Of a DNA stretch of 44,756 bases, positions 7,888 to 15,614 are shown piece by piece. The notes under the pieces were generated by a model. The model saw only the letters and a list, made by a program, of their open reading frames with translations, was not told where the DNA came from and did not search any database. A program made the translations under genes and the position numbers. The DNA comes from Mesobacterium_A hydrothermale (lineage in GTDB: Bacteria > Pseudomonadota > Alphaproteobacteria > Rhodobacterales > Rhodobacteraceae): assembly GCF_035818635.1 (NCBI RefSeq), contig NZ_JAYLLH010000031.1, positions 1 through 44,756 on the forward strand, given 5' to 3'. How positions within the stretch are numbered: the stretch's first letter is position 1; each line of letters starts with the position of its first letter.

Positions 7888-8559
7888 TCAGGCGCTCCGC
7901 GCGATGGTCATATGTCGTTTGCGCCCGTATCCCGGCACGCGGTCAACCGCAAGCCCGGCCTCGGCCAGCGCCCGGCGAATGCCGCCGGCCGCCGAATAGG
8001 TCGCCGCCGTGCCGCCCGGTGCCATGTGGCGCGCGACCTGGGCCAGCAGGGCGGGCTCCCAAAGTTCGGGGTTCTTCGCGGGCGAAAACCCGTCCAGGAA
8101 CCAGGCATCGGCCCGGCCGTCCCAGGCCGGAACGGTGATGCGCGCATCTCCCGGGATCATCCGGAACGACAGGTCGGGCAGGGTGATTTCGGTCGCGCCG
8201 GCCTGCCAGTGCGGGGCCAGTTCCCTTGCAATCGCGTCCACCTCGGGAAAGCCTGCCTGTGCGCGCAGCATATCTGCGGCGGGCAGGGGGAATGCCTCGA
8301 ACGTGGTGAAGTGCAGGACACCGGCCACCCCCGTCTGCCGCCACAGCTGAAGGCAGGCCAGCAGGTTCAGCCCGGTGCCAAAGCCAAGCTCGGCCACGTG
8401 GAACCCGTCGCGGAACCGTCCCGGTAAACCGTTGCCCGACAGGAACACGTGGCGGGTCTCTTCCAGTCCGTTTTCCAGCGAGTAATACGGGTCGTCAAAG
8501 CGCCGCGACACCGGCACCGTGTCATCGCGCCAGTCCACGCCCTTGCTCTGGTCGTCCAT
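7888..8559 (-). CDS. mnmD: tRNA mnm5s2U methyltransferase MnmD (DUF752)
   Basis: This is a 223-residue SAM-dependent methyltransferase matching the N-terminal half of E. coli MnmC. It methylates 5-aminomethyl-2-thiouridine at the tRNA wobble base to mnm5s2U. The opening WRDDTVPVSRRFDDPYYS, the SAM loop VAELGFGTGLNLLACL and the later WFLDGFSPAKNPELW block are characteristic. The start is set at ATG 8559 (MDDQSKGVDW), because the extra 23 codons upstream would run into the divergent FAD gene's 5' region. The FAD-dependent partner activity, fused in E. coli, is encoded separately and divergently at 8615. EamA follows one base downstream. Confidence 0.9.
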   Translation of the reverse strand: MDDQSKGVDWRDDTVPVSRRFDDPYYSLENGLEETRHVFLSGNGLPGRFRDGFHVAELGFGTGLNLLACLQLWRQTGVAGVLHFTTFEAFPLPAADMLRAQAGFPEVDAIARELAPHWQAGATEITLPDLSFRMIPGDARITVPAWDGRADAWFLDGFSPAKNPELWEPALLAQVARHMAPGGTAATYSAAGGIRRALAEAGLAVDRVPGYGRKRHMTIARSA

Positions 8560-8614
8560 GCCGTAATTCCTTAAGAAGTGGGCTGAACCTAGGGGCGGAT
8601 CGGGACAAAAGGCA

Positions 8615-9655
8615 ATGGCCGAAATCACAGTCTATGGCGCGGGAATTTTCGGTCTGTCGGTGGCCTGGGCCTGTGCCCGGCGCGGGGCAAACGTGCAGGT
8701 GATCGACCCGTTCGGCGCGGGTGCGGGATCGTCCGGCGGGCTGGTCGGCGCGCTGGCCCCGCATGTGCCCGAGAACTGGAACGACAAGAAGGCGTTCCAG
8801 TTGGACAGCCTGTTGATGGCCGAAGACTGGTGGGCAGATGTGGCCCGCGCCGGGGAGCGCGATCCGGGCTATCTGCGCTCTGGGCGGTTGCAGCCCATCG
8901 CAGATGCCCGCGCGCTGGAGCTGGCCCATGCCCGGGCAGCGAGTGCCCGGGCGTTGTGGCAGGGCCGGGCCGATTGGCGCGTGGTTCCGGCATCGGAGTT
9001 CGGCGACTGGGTCCCCGCCAGCCCCACCGGCATGGTGGTCCATGACACGCTGACCGCGCGCATGTTCCCCCGTGCGGCGGGGGCCGCGCTGGTGGCGGCG
9101 CTGGCATCGCGGGGCGTTCCCGTGGTGGCAAAGGGCGACGCAAAGGGTCAGATCGTCTGGGCCACCGGCTGGCGCGGTTTGCTGGACCTGTCCGAACACT
9201 TGGGCAAGACCGTGGGGGCCGGGGTCAAGGGCCAGTCCGCGCTGTTTCGCCATGACGCCCGCGACCTGCCGCAGCTTTACGCCGACAGCCTGCACATCGT
9301 GCCGCATTACGACGGGACGGTCGCCATCGGCTCTACCTCTGAACGCGATTTCGACGATCCCGGTACGACGGATGCGCAATGCGACGACCTGATCGCCCGC
9401 GTCCGCTCTGCCCTGCCGGTGCTGCGAAACGCCGAGGTGATCGAGCGCTGGGCCGGTGTCCGCCCCCGCGCCAGAAGCCGGGCGCCGATGCTGGGGCCGT
9501 GGCCGGGCAGGCCGGGGCATTTCATCGCCAACGGCGGGTTCAAGATCGGCTTTGGCATGGCTCCCAAGGTGGGCGAAGTCATGGCCGATCTGTTGCTGGA
9601 CGGGCGCGATGGCATTCCAGAAGGGTTCCGGGTCGAGGTGTCGTTGCGGAAGTAG
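8615..9655 (+). CDS. FAD-dependent oxidoreductase, likely separate MnmC oxidase
   Basis: This is a 346-residue DAO-superfamily flavoprotein. The N-terminal Rossmann motif is VYGAGIFGLSVAWA (residues 5-18), followed by GSSGGLVGALAPH. The C-terminal FAD-binding block is HFIANGGFKIGFGMAPKVGE. It diverges from mnmD with 55 bases between start codons. In E. coli MnmC the C-terminal FAD domain removes the carboxymethyl group from cmnm5s2U and hands nm5s2U to the methyltransferase domain, so this gene is the natural candidate for that step. The function is inferred from the neighbour plus family; other DAO amine or amino-acid oxidases are possible. It ends nine bases before the convergent MocR gene. 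Confidence 0.75.
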   Translation: MAEITVYGAGIFGLSVAWACARRGANVQVIDPFGAGAGSSGGLVGALAPHVPENWNDKKAFQLDSLLMAEDWWADVARAGERDPGYLRSGRLQPIADARALELAHARAASARALWQGRADWRVVPASEFGDWVPASPTGMVVHDTLTARMFPRAAGAALVAALASRGVPVVAKGDAKGQIVWATGWRGLLDLSEHLGKTVGAGVKGQSALFRHDARDLPQLYADSLHIVPHYDGTVAIGSTSERDFDDPGTTDAQCDDLIARVRSALPVLRNAEVIERWAGVRPRARSRAPMLGPWPGRPGHFIANGGFKIGFGMAPKVGEVMADLLLDGRDGIPEGFRVEVSLRK

Positions 9656-9663
9656 CAGTCCCG

Positions 9664-11127
9664 CTATCCCAGCGCCGCCAGTTCCTGCGCCAGCCGGGCG
9701 ATGCCTTCGTCGATCCGTTCCACCGGGATCGAACTGTAGCCCAGCCGATAGAAATTTCGCGGCGCGGGTGCTTCGCTGAAAAACGGCGCCCCGGGTTCGA
9801 TCAGCACGTCGCGGGCGCGCAGCCGCTCTGCCAGAACTTCTGTATTCACACCTTCGGGCGCGCGCATCCACACCGACGATCCGCCGTGCGCGCCGCGTCC
9901 CGCGATCTCCAGCCCGTGACGGGCCAGCGCGTCCTCCATCACCCGGCGGCGTTGGTGCAGCGCCTTGGACATGCGGCGGATCAGGCTGTCGTAGTGACCA
10001 AGGCTCAGGAAATAGGCGGCGGTGCGCTGGATATGGCCCGGCGGATGGCGCAGTACGCTGGCACGCAGGGCGCGGGCTTCCCGGATGAACGGCGCAGAGC
10101 CGACAAGGTAGCCCAGCCGCAGCCCCGGGAACAGCGACTTGGAAAAACTGCCGACATAGATCACCCGCCCCTCGGTATCGAGACTTTTGAGCGCGGGCAG
10201 CGGCGGCTTCAGGAACGACATTTCGAATTCGTAGTCATCCTCGACCACCAGCGCCTCCATCTCGCGGGCGCGGTCCAGCAACACCCGCCGCCGGTCCAGC
10301 GGCATGGTCGACGAGGTCGGGCACTGGTGGCTGGGCGTGGTAAAGATCACGTCGGATTCATCCGGCAGCGCGTCCGGGTCCAGCCCGTTCTGGTCCACCG
10401 GGACCGGCACCATATGACACCGCGATTGCTGCAGGATATCCCGCAGTCCGGGGTAACAGGGGTTTTCCACCGCCGCCACGCGCCGTTGCGTCAGCAACAC
10501 CTGCGCCGCCAGCCACAGCGCGTTCTGCGCGCCCAGCGTGATCAGGATCTCGTCCGGCTTGGCGATGATGCCACGGCGGGGCAGGGTGTGGCGCACGATG
10601 AATTCGATCAGGTCGGGATCGTCCTGATCATAGTAATCCCGCGTCAGCGCCGCGAAATCCCGCACCCCCAGCGCCTGCACCGCGCACAGTCGCCAGTTGG
10701 CATGGTCGAACAGTTGTGGATCGGCCTGCCCATAGATGAACGGATAGCGATAGCGCGCCCAGTCCTTGGGCCGGCTGACCCCCACCGCACCGGTGAACCG
10801 CTGACCGATGGCGTGGGTCCAGTCGACTTGGTCCTCGCCGCGTCGGGGGGCGTCGAACGCCGGGGGTTCAGGCGCGTTTTCGGACACATAGTACCCCGAC
10901 CGCCCCCGCGCGCTGAGGTAATCGTTCGCCAGAAGTTCAGTATAGGCCAGCGTCACCGTGATCCGGCTGACGCCCAGATGATGCGCCAGCCGCCGCGACG
11001 ACGGCAGCTTTTCCCCACGCCGGAACCGGCCGGACAGGATGCCCTCGGCCACCATTTGCTGGATACGGGCCTGCAAGGTGCCTTGCCCGTCGGGTGCAAG
11101 AAAGAAGGTCTCAACCGGGATCGCCAT
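9664..11127 (-). CDS. MocR-type regulator (GntR HTH fused to aminotransferase-like domain)
   Basis: This is a 487-residue PLP-dependent transcription factor. Residues about 10-80 form a GntR winged helix (QARIQQMVAEGILSGRFRRG, KLPSSRRLAHHLGVSRITV). Residues about 120-480 are a fold-type I aminotransferase-like effector domain with the PLP lysine in YVGSFSKSLFPGLRLGY and VEDDYEFEM carrying the cofactor-pairing Asp. MocR proteins sense PLP or an amino compound and control transport or PLP/amino-acid genes. The ArsR-type gene lies 10 bases upstream on the same strand, so both are likely transcribed from the palindrome-containing promoter near 11860. The target is not evident. Confidence 0.88.
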   Translation of the reverse strand: MAIPVETFFLAPDGQGTLQARIQQMVAEGILSGRFRRGEKLPSSRRLAHHLGVSRITVTLAYTELLANDYLSARGRSGYYVSENAPEPPAFDAPRRGEDQVDWTHAIGQRFTGAVGVSRPKDWARYRYPFIYGQADPQLFDHANWRLCAVQALGVRDFAALTRDYYDQDDPDLIEFIVRHTLPRRGIIAKPDEILITLGAQNALWLAAQVLLTQRRVAAVENPCYPGLRDILQQSRCHMVPVPVDQNGLDPDALPDESDVIFTTPSHQCPTSSTMPLDRRRVLLDRAREMEALVVEDDYEFEMSFLKPPLPALKSLDTEGRVIYVGSFSKSLFPGLRLGYLVGSAPFIREARALRASVLRHPPGHIQRTAAYFLSLGHYDSLIRRMSKALHQRRRVMEDALARHGLEIAGRGAHGGSSVWMRAPEGVNTEVLAERLRARDVLIEPGAPFFSEAPAPRNFYRLGYSSIPVERIDEGIARLAQELAALG

Positions 11128-11137
11128 GGGGCAAAGC

Positions 11138-11854
11138 CTAGTCTGGTCTTACCTGTGGTGCAATCTGGACCGACGTGCTGGGAAAAGTGGCATCGAAATC
11201 CCGCAGTCCCTGCGGGGAAAAGCGCACAATTCTTGTGCCTTCGATCCGCCGCGCCCAGCCGATTTCCCCGATCCGTTGCAACATCGCCCGACCCAGGCTT
11301 CCGGCCAGGTGGCTGCGCCGTTCGCTCCAGTCCAGGCAGGGGCGGCACAGCGCAGACCGCCCGCGCGCGAGCGCGGCATGGTCTATACCGAAGGCCTCGA
11401 CAAAGGCCGCGCCGGCCTCTGTCAACCCCAGCGCCTCGCCCTCTGCCCTCAGGAAACCGCGCGTCACAAGGGAATCGTACATCTGCGTACCGCGATCCCC
11501 CGCCAGGTGGTTGTAACAGACCCGCGCTTGCCGAAGTTCCGGGTCCTTTGGGCCGGGACGGGTGCGCAATTGCCCCTGTCCGGCGGCAAGGCCCATCAGC
11601 GCTTCCAGCACCTGTGCCACGTCCGGCGAGGCCAGTCGCAGGTACTTGTGCCGCCCCTGCTTTGCCTCTGCGATCAGGCCGCCGTCGCGCAGCCGGGCAA
11701 GATGCGAAGACGCGGTTTGCGGCGTTACCCCGGCCTCTGCCGCCAGTTCGGTTGCCGTCAGCGCACGGCCCGACATCAGCGCGGTCAGGATATTGGCCCG
11801 CGCCGGATCCCCGATCAGAGCTGCAATGCGCGCGATATCCGGTCCGTCTTTCAT
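11138..11854 (-). CDS. ArsR-family winged-helix regulator with C-terminal extension
   Basis: This is a 238-residue regulator, roughly double the size of a minimal ArsR protein. Residues about 5-85 hold the winged helix (LIGDPARANILTALMSGRAL, TELAAEAGVTPQTASSHLAR, LIAEAKQGRHKYLRL). The remaining C-terminal region is of unknown fold and includes a close Cys pair in LCRPCLDWSERR, which might bind metal or sense redox; this is only a suggestion. The start codon lies inside a perfect inverted repeat (11853-11876), so autorepression is likely. The gene diverges from the NIPSNAP/ABM pair, its probable targets, with 71 bases between start codons. Confidence 0.85.
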   Translation of the reverse strand: MKDGPDIARIAALIGDPARANILTALMSGRALTATELAAEAGVTPQTASSHLARLRDGGLIAEAKQGRHKYLRLASPDVAQVLEALMGLAAGQGQLRTRPGPKDPELRQARVCYNHLAGDRGTQMYDSLVTRGFLRAEGEALGLTEAGAAFVEAFGIDHAALARGRSALCRPCLDWSERRSHLAGSLGRAMLQRIGEIGWARRIEGTRIVRFSPQGLRDFDATFPSTSVQIAPQVRPD

Positions 11855-11876
11855 GCTTCGATCCTGATCGAAGCAT
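11853..11876. promoter_or_regulatory. Perfect palindrome, likely ArsR-family operator
   Basis: ATGCTTCGATC-CT-GATCGAAGCAT is a perfect 11-bp inverted repeat with a 2-bp spacer. It overlaps the start codon of the ArsR-type gene and lies 49 bases upstream of the NIPSNAP start. Position and symmetry suit an operator for a dimeric winged-helix protein that represses both directions. Binding is inferred, not shown. Confidence 0.75.
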
Positions 11877-11925
11877 TTGTGAGCGTCAATCTGCGATACC
11901 GGGGGCAGTCAACGAAAGGAACACC

Positions 11926-12249
11926 ATGCTGACCTGTGTCATCCGCTATCACATCGATCCGACCAAGCGGGCGGAATTTGTCGATTATGCCCGGCGCTGG
12001 GGCCAGGCGATACCGCGTTGCGGTGCCGACCTGATCGGGTATTTCGCCCCGCACGAAGGGTCTTCGACCCTGGCCTATGGCATCTACAACATTCCCAACC
12101 TGGCCGAGTACGAGGCATACCGGGCCCGCCTCTCGGTCGATCCGCTGGGGGCGGAAAACTATGCCTTCGCGCAAGACAGGAAATTCATCTTGCGCGAGGA
12201 CCGGACCTTTCTGAAACTGGTCAGCACACCACACGGGGGGCAATCATGA
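11926..12249 (+). CDS. NIPSNAP family protein
   Basis: This is a 107-residue cytoplasmic protein of the NIPSNAP/dimeric alpha-beta barrel type. MLTCVIRYHIDPTKRAEFVDYARRW and GYFAPHEG followed by ALAYGIYNIPNLAEYEAYR-like segments match the family. The closing FILREDRTFLKLV is also typical. Start at ATG 11926 follows AAAGGA. The stop overlaps the next start (ATGA), coupling it to an ABM-domain protein with a related fold. Biochemical role is unknown for bacterial NIPSNAP proteins. The divergent ArsR gene and its palindrome suggest induction by a small ligand or stress. Confidence 0.82.
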   Translation: MLTCVIRYHIDPTKRAEFVDYARRWGQAIPRCGADLIGYFAPHEGSSTLAYGIYNIPNLAEYEAYRARLSVDPLGAENYAFAQDRKFILREDRTFLKLVSTPHGGQS

Positions 12250-12590
12250 TCGGCGTCATCTTCGAAGTCGAACCGGCCGACGGCAAGACCGAAGCCTATC
12301 TGGACATGGCGGCCAGGATGCGTCCGCTGGTGGAAGAGATCGAAGGCTTTATCAGCGTCGAGCGCTTCGAAAGCCTGACCAACCCGGGCAAGCTGCTGTC
12401 CTTGTCGTTCTTCGAAGACGAGGCCGCGTTGGAGCGCTGGCGACAGCTCGAGGCGCACCGCAAGGCGCAAAGCGCCGGGCGCAACAGCCTGTTTGCCGAC
12501 TACCGCCTGCGGGTGGTGTCGGTGATGCGCGATTATGGCAAGACAGACCGGGACCAGGCCCCGGACGACAGCCGGGGCGTTCACGGCTGA
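12246..12590 (+). CDS. Antibiotic biosynthesis monooxygenase (ABM) domain protein
   Basis: This is a 114-residue single-domain ferredoxin-like protein. MIGVIFEVEPADGKTEAYL, IEGFISVERFES and LLSLSFFEDEAALERWR are the standard ABM blocks. Members of this fold act as small oxygenases, heme-handling proteins or quinone-modifying enzymes without added cofactor. Which applies here cannot be told. It overlaps the NIPSNAP stop by four bases and so forms a two-gene unit with it. The final 15 residues are polar and Asp-rich, probably a disordered tail. It ends three bases before the convergent secreted-protein gene. Confidence 0.85.
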   Translation: MIGVIFEVEPADGKTEAYLDMAARMRPLVEEIEGFISVERFESLTNPGKLLSLSFFEDEAALERWRQLEAHRKAQSAGRNSLFADYRLRVVSVMRDYGKTDRDQAPDDSRGVHG

Positions 12591-12593
12591 CGG

Positions 12594-12992
12594 TTACATC
12601 CCGTCAGGCAGGCGTTCGCGGAAGGTCCAGGCCTTGTCCAGGTTGCCCCAGTCGCAATAGCCCCAGGCCATCTGGATGCCGGGAAACCTGGAACTGTTGG
12701 CCAGTTCCAGCCGTCCCCAGTAATAGCTGCCCATCACCGGGTAATCACAGCGGTAATCCGACGAGTCCTCGGCCCAGTAGCCTTCGAAGACATGGTCGGT
12801 GAATTGCAGCCAGAACCGCCCGTTGTCATCGGTATAGGTGCCGATATAGCCGGGTCCGCCGGTCAGGACCCAGGTGTCGCCCCAGTTGGTGTCCCAGGCG
12901 CCGCCAAAGGATGCGATGGTGTCCCATTGCTGGGCGTGGGTCGCGGGCGCGGCAAGCAGGGCGGCAACAACCGCCGGGATCAGGTGTTTCAT
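12594..12992 (-). CDS. Small secreted protein of unknown function
   Basis: I do not recognise this 132-residue protein. The first 20 residues (MKHLIPAVVAALLAAPATHA) form a clear signal peptide ending AHA-Q, so the mature 112 residues are periplasmic or released. The mature part is rich in Trp, Gly, Tyr and Asp (for example GGAWDTNWGDTWVLTGG, AWGYCDWGNLDKAW) and has two Cys that could form a disulfide. The repeated W-G-spacing suggests a beta-rich fold with lipocalin-like or jelly-roll character, but that is speculative. Start at ATG 12992 is chosen over an upstream in-frame start because the signal peptide begins there and GGAGAG precedes it. Confidence 0.7.
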   Translation of the reverse strand: MKHLIPAVVAALLAAPATHAQQWDTIASFGGAWDTNWGDTWVLTGGPGYIGTYTDDNGRFWLQFTDHVFEGYWAEDSSDYRCDYPVMGSYYWGRLELANSSRFPGIQMAWGYCDWGNLDKAWTFRERLPDGM

Positions 12993-13055
12993 GAAAACGG
13001 CTCTCTCCAATCTTCCAAAGTCCGGGGAGTATAGACCGCGCAAGCCGTCTTTATA

Positions 13056-13090
13056 CAAGAAAAACAAAAGGCCAGCCGCGAAGGCTGGCC
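13056..13090 (-). terminator. Rho-independent terminator of the HU gene
   Basis: On the minus strand the stem GGCCAGCC, loop TTCGC, GGCTGGCC (13070-13090) is followed by TTTTGTTTTTCTTG. The perfect eight-base stem and long T-tract make this a strong intrinsic terminator. It sits 32 bases after the HU stop codon, fitting a highly expressed single-gene transcript. Confidence 0.88.
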
Positions 13091-13122
13091 CGTACCAATA
13101 CGCATGAAAGCCGCGATACGGC

Positions 13123-13407
13123 TTAGTTCACGCTGTCCTTAAGAGCCTTGGCGACGGTCACCTTGACCACCTTGTCGGCCTCTTTCTTGAACTGTTCGCC
13201 GGTGGCGGGGTTCCGCACCATGCGCTCGGGGCGCTCGCGGCAATAGAACTTGCCCAGACCAGGCAGGGTCACGGCGCCGCCTTCGGCCACTTCGCGGGTC
13301 ACGATTGCGGTCACGGCATCCAATGCAGCACCTGCGGTTTTCTTGTCGGTGCCCATCTCTTCTGCCAGGGCGGCCACAAGCTGGGTCTTGGTCATGGGTT
13401 TGGCCAT
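13123..13407 (-). CDS. HU-family DNA-binding protein
   Basis: This is a 94-residue nucleoid protein that bends DNA as a dimer. MTKTQLVAALAEEMGTDKKTA is the N-terminal helical part. LPGLGKFYCRERPERMVRNPATGE holds the beta-arm with the conserved RNPATGE Pro that inserts into the minor groove. The C-terminal KVVKVTVAKALKDSVN closes the fold. A perfect AAGGAG lies nine bases before ATG. It has its own terminator and a possible promoter near 13451-13479, so it appears monocistronic. Whether it is the alpha- or beta-type HU cannot be told. Confidence 0.93.
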   Translation of the reverse strand: MAKPMTKTQLVAALAEEMGTDKKTAGAALDAVTAIVTREVAEGGAVTLPGLGKFYCRERPERMVRNPATGEQFKKEADKVVKVTVAKALKDSVN

Positions 13408-13450
13408 GTTATGGTCTCCTTAAACTGCCCCAACGGGCCTCATTCGCCAT

Positions 13451-13479
13451 ATTTAAAGGGATGACGGGGGGGAACACAA
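13451..13479 (-). promoter_or_regulatory. Possible promoter of the HU gene
   Basis: On the minus strand a -35-like TTGTGT (13474-13479) and a -10-like TTAAAT (13451-13456) are separated by 17 bases and lie 44 bases or more before the HU start codon. The match to consensus is modest (three and four of six), so this is tentative. Confidence 0.3.
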
Positions 13480-13536
13480 CGCATTGTGAGCATTCACATG
13501 CAGTTTTCCGATGATTTCGCCTGACGTTACCTTGCG

Positions 13537-15021
13537 TCAAAGGAAGGCGGTTTCGTCAAAGCTGCGCAGCTTTCGGCTGTGGATCCGTTCCAGTGGCATT
13601 TCGCGCAGCAATTCCATTGCGCGAATCCCGATCATCAGGTGCCGCGACACCTGTGTCGTGTAGAAATCCGATGCCATGCCGGGCAGTTTCAGTTCCCCGT
13701 GCAGGGGTTTGTCGCTGACGCACAGCAAGGTGCCGTAAGGCACCCGGAACCGGAACCCGTTGGCGGCGATCGTGGCGCTTTCCATGTCCAGCGCGACGGC
13801 GCGCGACTGGCTCAGGCGCTGCACCGGGCCACGCTGGTCGCGCAGTTCCCAGTTGCGGTTGTCGACGCTGGCGACGGTGCCGGTGCGCATGATCCGCTTC
13901 AGGTCATAGCCGTCCAGCTGGGTTTCCTGTGCCACCGCCTGTTCCAGCGCCACCTGGATTTCCGCCAGTGCCGGGATCGGCACCCAGACCGGCAGATCGT
14001 CGTCCAGCACCTTGTCCTCGCGCAGATAGGCATGGGCCAGCACGAAATCCCCAAGGCTTTGTGAATTGCGCAGGCCCGCGCAATGGCCGACCATGATCCA
14101 CGCATGCGGACGCAGCACGGCAATGTGGTCGGTCGCGGTCTTGGCGTTCGACGGGCCGACCCCGATATTGACCAGCGTGATCCCCGCGCCGCCCGGCCGT
14201 TTCAGGTGATAGGTCGGCATCTGCGGCATCTTCGGGCTCTGCGGGATCTCGGCCTCCGGGTCGGTGATCTCGACGTTCCCGGTGCTGACAAAGCTGGTAT
14301 AGCCACTGTTCGGATCGGCCAAGACCTTGCGCGCATAGGCTTCGAATTCGCTGACATAGAACTGGTAGTTGGTGAACAGCACATGGTTCTGGAAATGCGC
14401 CGGGTCGGTCGCGGTGTAATGCGCCAGCCGGGCCAGCGAATAATCCACCCGCTGCGCGGTGAACGGCGCCAGCGCCTCGGCCCCGTCGGCGGCGGGCTTG
14501 GCCACGCCATTGACGATGTCATCGTTGGTCGTGCTCAGGTCCGGCACGTCGAACACGTCGCGCAGGTTGAAATCGGCCGCGCCTTCCTGCGGCACCGTCA
14601 TGCCGGGATGCGCGGCCACCGCGAAATGCACCGGGATCGGTGTCTCCGACGGGCCAACCTGCACGGCGACATCATGGTTGCGCAGCAACAACCCGATCTG
14701 TTGCAGCAGGTAGTTGCGGAACAGGTCGGGCCGGGTGACGGTGGTGGCATGGATCCCCGGGGTCGAGACATGGCCAAAGCTCAGCCGGCTGTCGACCTGG
14801 GTATAGCTGGTCGTGGTCAGCCGTATCTCGGGATAGAACGCGCGCAGCCGCACGCCGGGATGGCCGTTGCGCATCGCGTCGGTGAACCGGTCGCACAGAA
14901 AGCCGGTCGACTGGTTATACAGCTCGACCAGGCGGTCAACTGCGGCGGCGGCGGAAAAGAAACTCTCGTGCTCGGGGAGCCTGGGACTCACGACCTCAAG
15001 GTTGATCGGGCGATCTTGCAT
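13537..15021 (-). CDS. amn: AMP nucleosidase
   Basis: This is a 494-residue enzyme that hydrolyses AMP to adenine and ribose 5-phosphate and so controls the AMP pool. The long N-terminal domain (about 1-190) and the C-terminal nucleoside-phosphorylase-like domain (about 260-490) are both present. The latter has TLVNIGVGPSNAKTATDHIA, AWIMVGHCAGLRNSQ and ALDMESATIAANGFRF, where the Glu contacts ribose. The length matches E. coli Amn (484). Start at ATG 15021 (MQDRPINLEV) is chosen since the longer version overlaps the divergent VOC gene's start. The 3' neighbour HU is on the same strand but has its own signals. Confidence 0.92.
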   Translation of the reverse strand: MQDRPINLEVVSPRLPEHESFFSAAAAVDRLVELYNQSTGFLCDRFTDAMRNGHPGVRLRAFYPEIRLTTTSYTQVDSRLSFGHVSTPGIHATTVTRPDLFRNYLLQQIGLLLRNHDVAVQVGPSETPIPVHFAVAAHPGMTVPQEGAADFNLRDVFDVPDLSTTNDDIVNGVAKPAADGAEALAPFTAQRVDYSLARLAHYTATDPAHFQNHVLFTNYQFYVSEFEAYARKVLADPNSGYTSFVSTGNVEITDPEAEIPQSPKMPQMPTYHLKRPGGAGITLVNIGVGPSNAKTATDHIAVLRPHAWIMVGHCAGLRNSQSLGDFVLAHAYLREDKVLDDDLPVWVPIPALAEIQVALEQAVAQETQLDGYDLKRIMRTGTVASVDNRNWELRDQRGPVQRLSQSRAVALDMESATIAANGFRFRVPYGTLLCVSDKPLHGELKLPGMASDFYTTQVSRHLMIGIRAMELLREMPLERIHSRKLRSFDETAFL

Positions 15022-15106
15022 GTCTGCCTCTCGTTTATCGTTGGCGCTCACGTTGACAGCATAGGGGAGCTGGATCAAGCTGAGATGAAAGGTAAGAGGT
15101 GCTGCC

Positions 15107-15526
15107 ATGGATTACGACACCGTCCCGGCCGCGGACTTCGGTGCATCGCTGCGCGGGCTGGGCCTGAACATCGTGGTGCGGGACGTGCGGGCGCAGGTGG
15201 CGATGCTGACGGCCATGTTCGGCATGCACGCGTACCGCGTCAGCGCCGATTTCGCCATCCTGCGCTACGGTGCCCAGGTTTTTCAGCTCCATTCCGACAA
15301 GACTTATGGACAAAACCCGTTGCTGGGCCTTCTGCCGGAAAACCCGCCGCGCGGCGCAGGCATCGAACTGCGGCTCTACGACACCGATCCAGATATCGCG
15401 GCAGACAAGGCCGAGTCACATGGCATGACCCTCCTGCAACCGCCCACCGACAAGCCGCATGGTCTGCGCGAATGCTACCTGCTCTGCCCCGACGGCTACG
15501 CGTGGATCCCGTCGCGGGTGCTATAG
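15107..15526 (+). CDS. VOC-superfamily (glyoxalase-like) protein
   Basis: This is a 139-residue protein with one vicinal-oxygen-chelate type unit pair: LGLNIVVRDVRAQVAMLTAM opens the first beta-alpha-beta module, and GIELRLYDTDPDIAADKAESHGMTLL with LLCPDGYAWIPSR form the second. Expected metal-ligand positions are partly non-standard: no canonical starting His is seen, though His and Glu occur later. It may be a binding protein or an isomerase/dioxygenase relative. It diverges from amn by 85 bases and precedes the class II aldolase by 88 bases on the same strand. A substrate cannot be proposed. Confidence 0.75.
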   Translation: MDYDTVPAADFGASLRGLGLNIVVRDVRAQVAMLTAMFGMHAYRVSADFAILRYGAQVFQLHSDKTYGQNPLLGLLPENPPRGAGIELRLYDTDPDIAADKAESHGMTLLQPPTDKPHGLRECYLLCPDGYAWIPSRVL

Positions 15527-15614
15527 GGCTGGGGCGCGCCCATGGCCGACGTGCATCGCATTTGACAGCCCGCCGCCGCCGCGCCACTCTGTCCGCAACC
15601 GACAGGAGGCCCCG

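Noticed and set aside
9379..12249. 956-codon plus-strand frame ending in the NIPSNAP gene
   Set aside because: It runs opposite to the well-supported MocR and ArsR genes and has Arg/Pro-rich shadow composition. Only its last 107 codons are a real gene.
13022..13036. CCGGGGAGTATAGA as a repeat copy
   Set aside because: Only GGAGTAT is shared; the AAAGATGAAA part is absent and the position is upstream of a gene, not at a 3' end.
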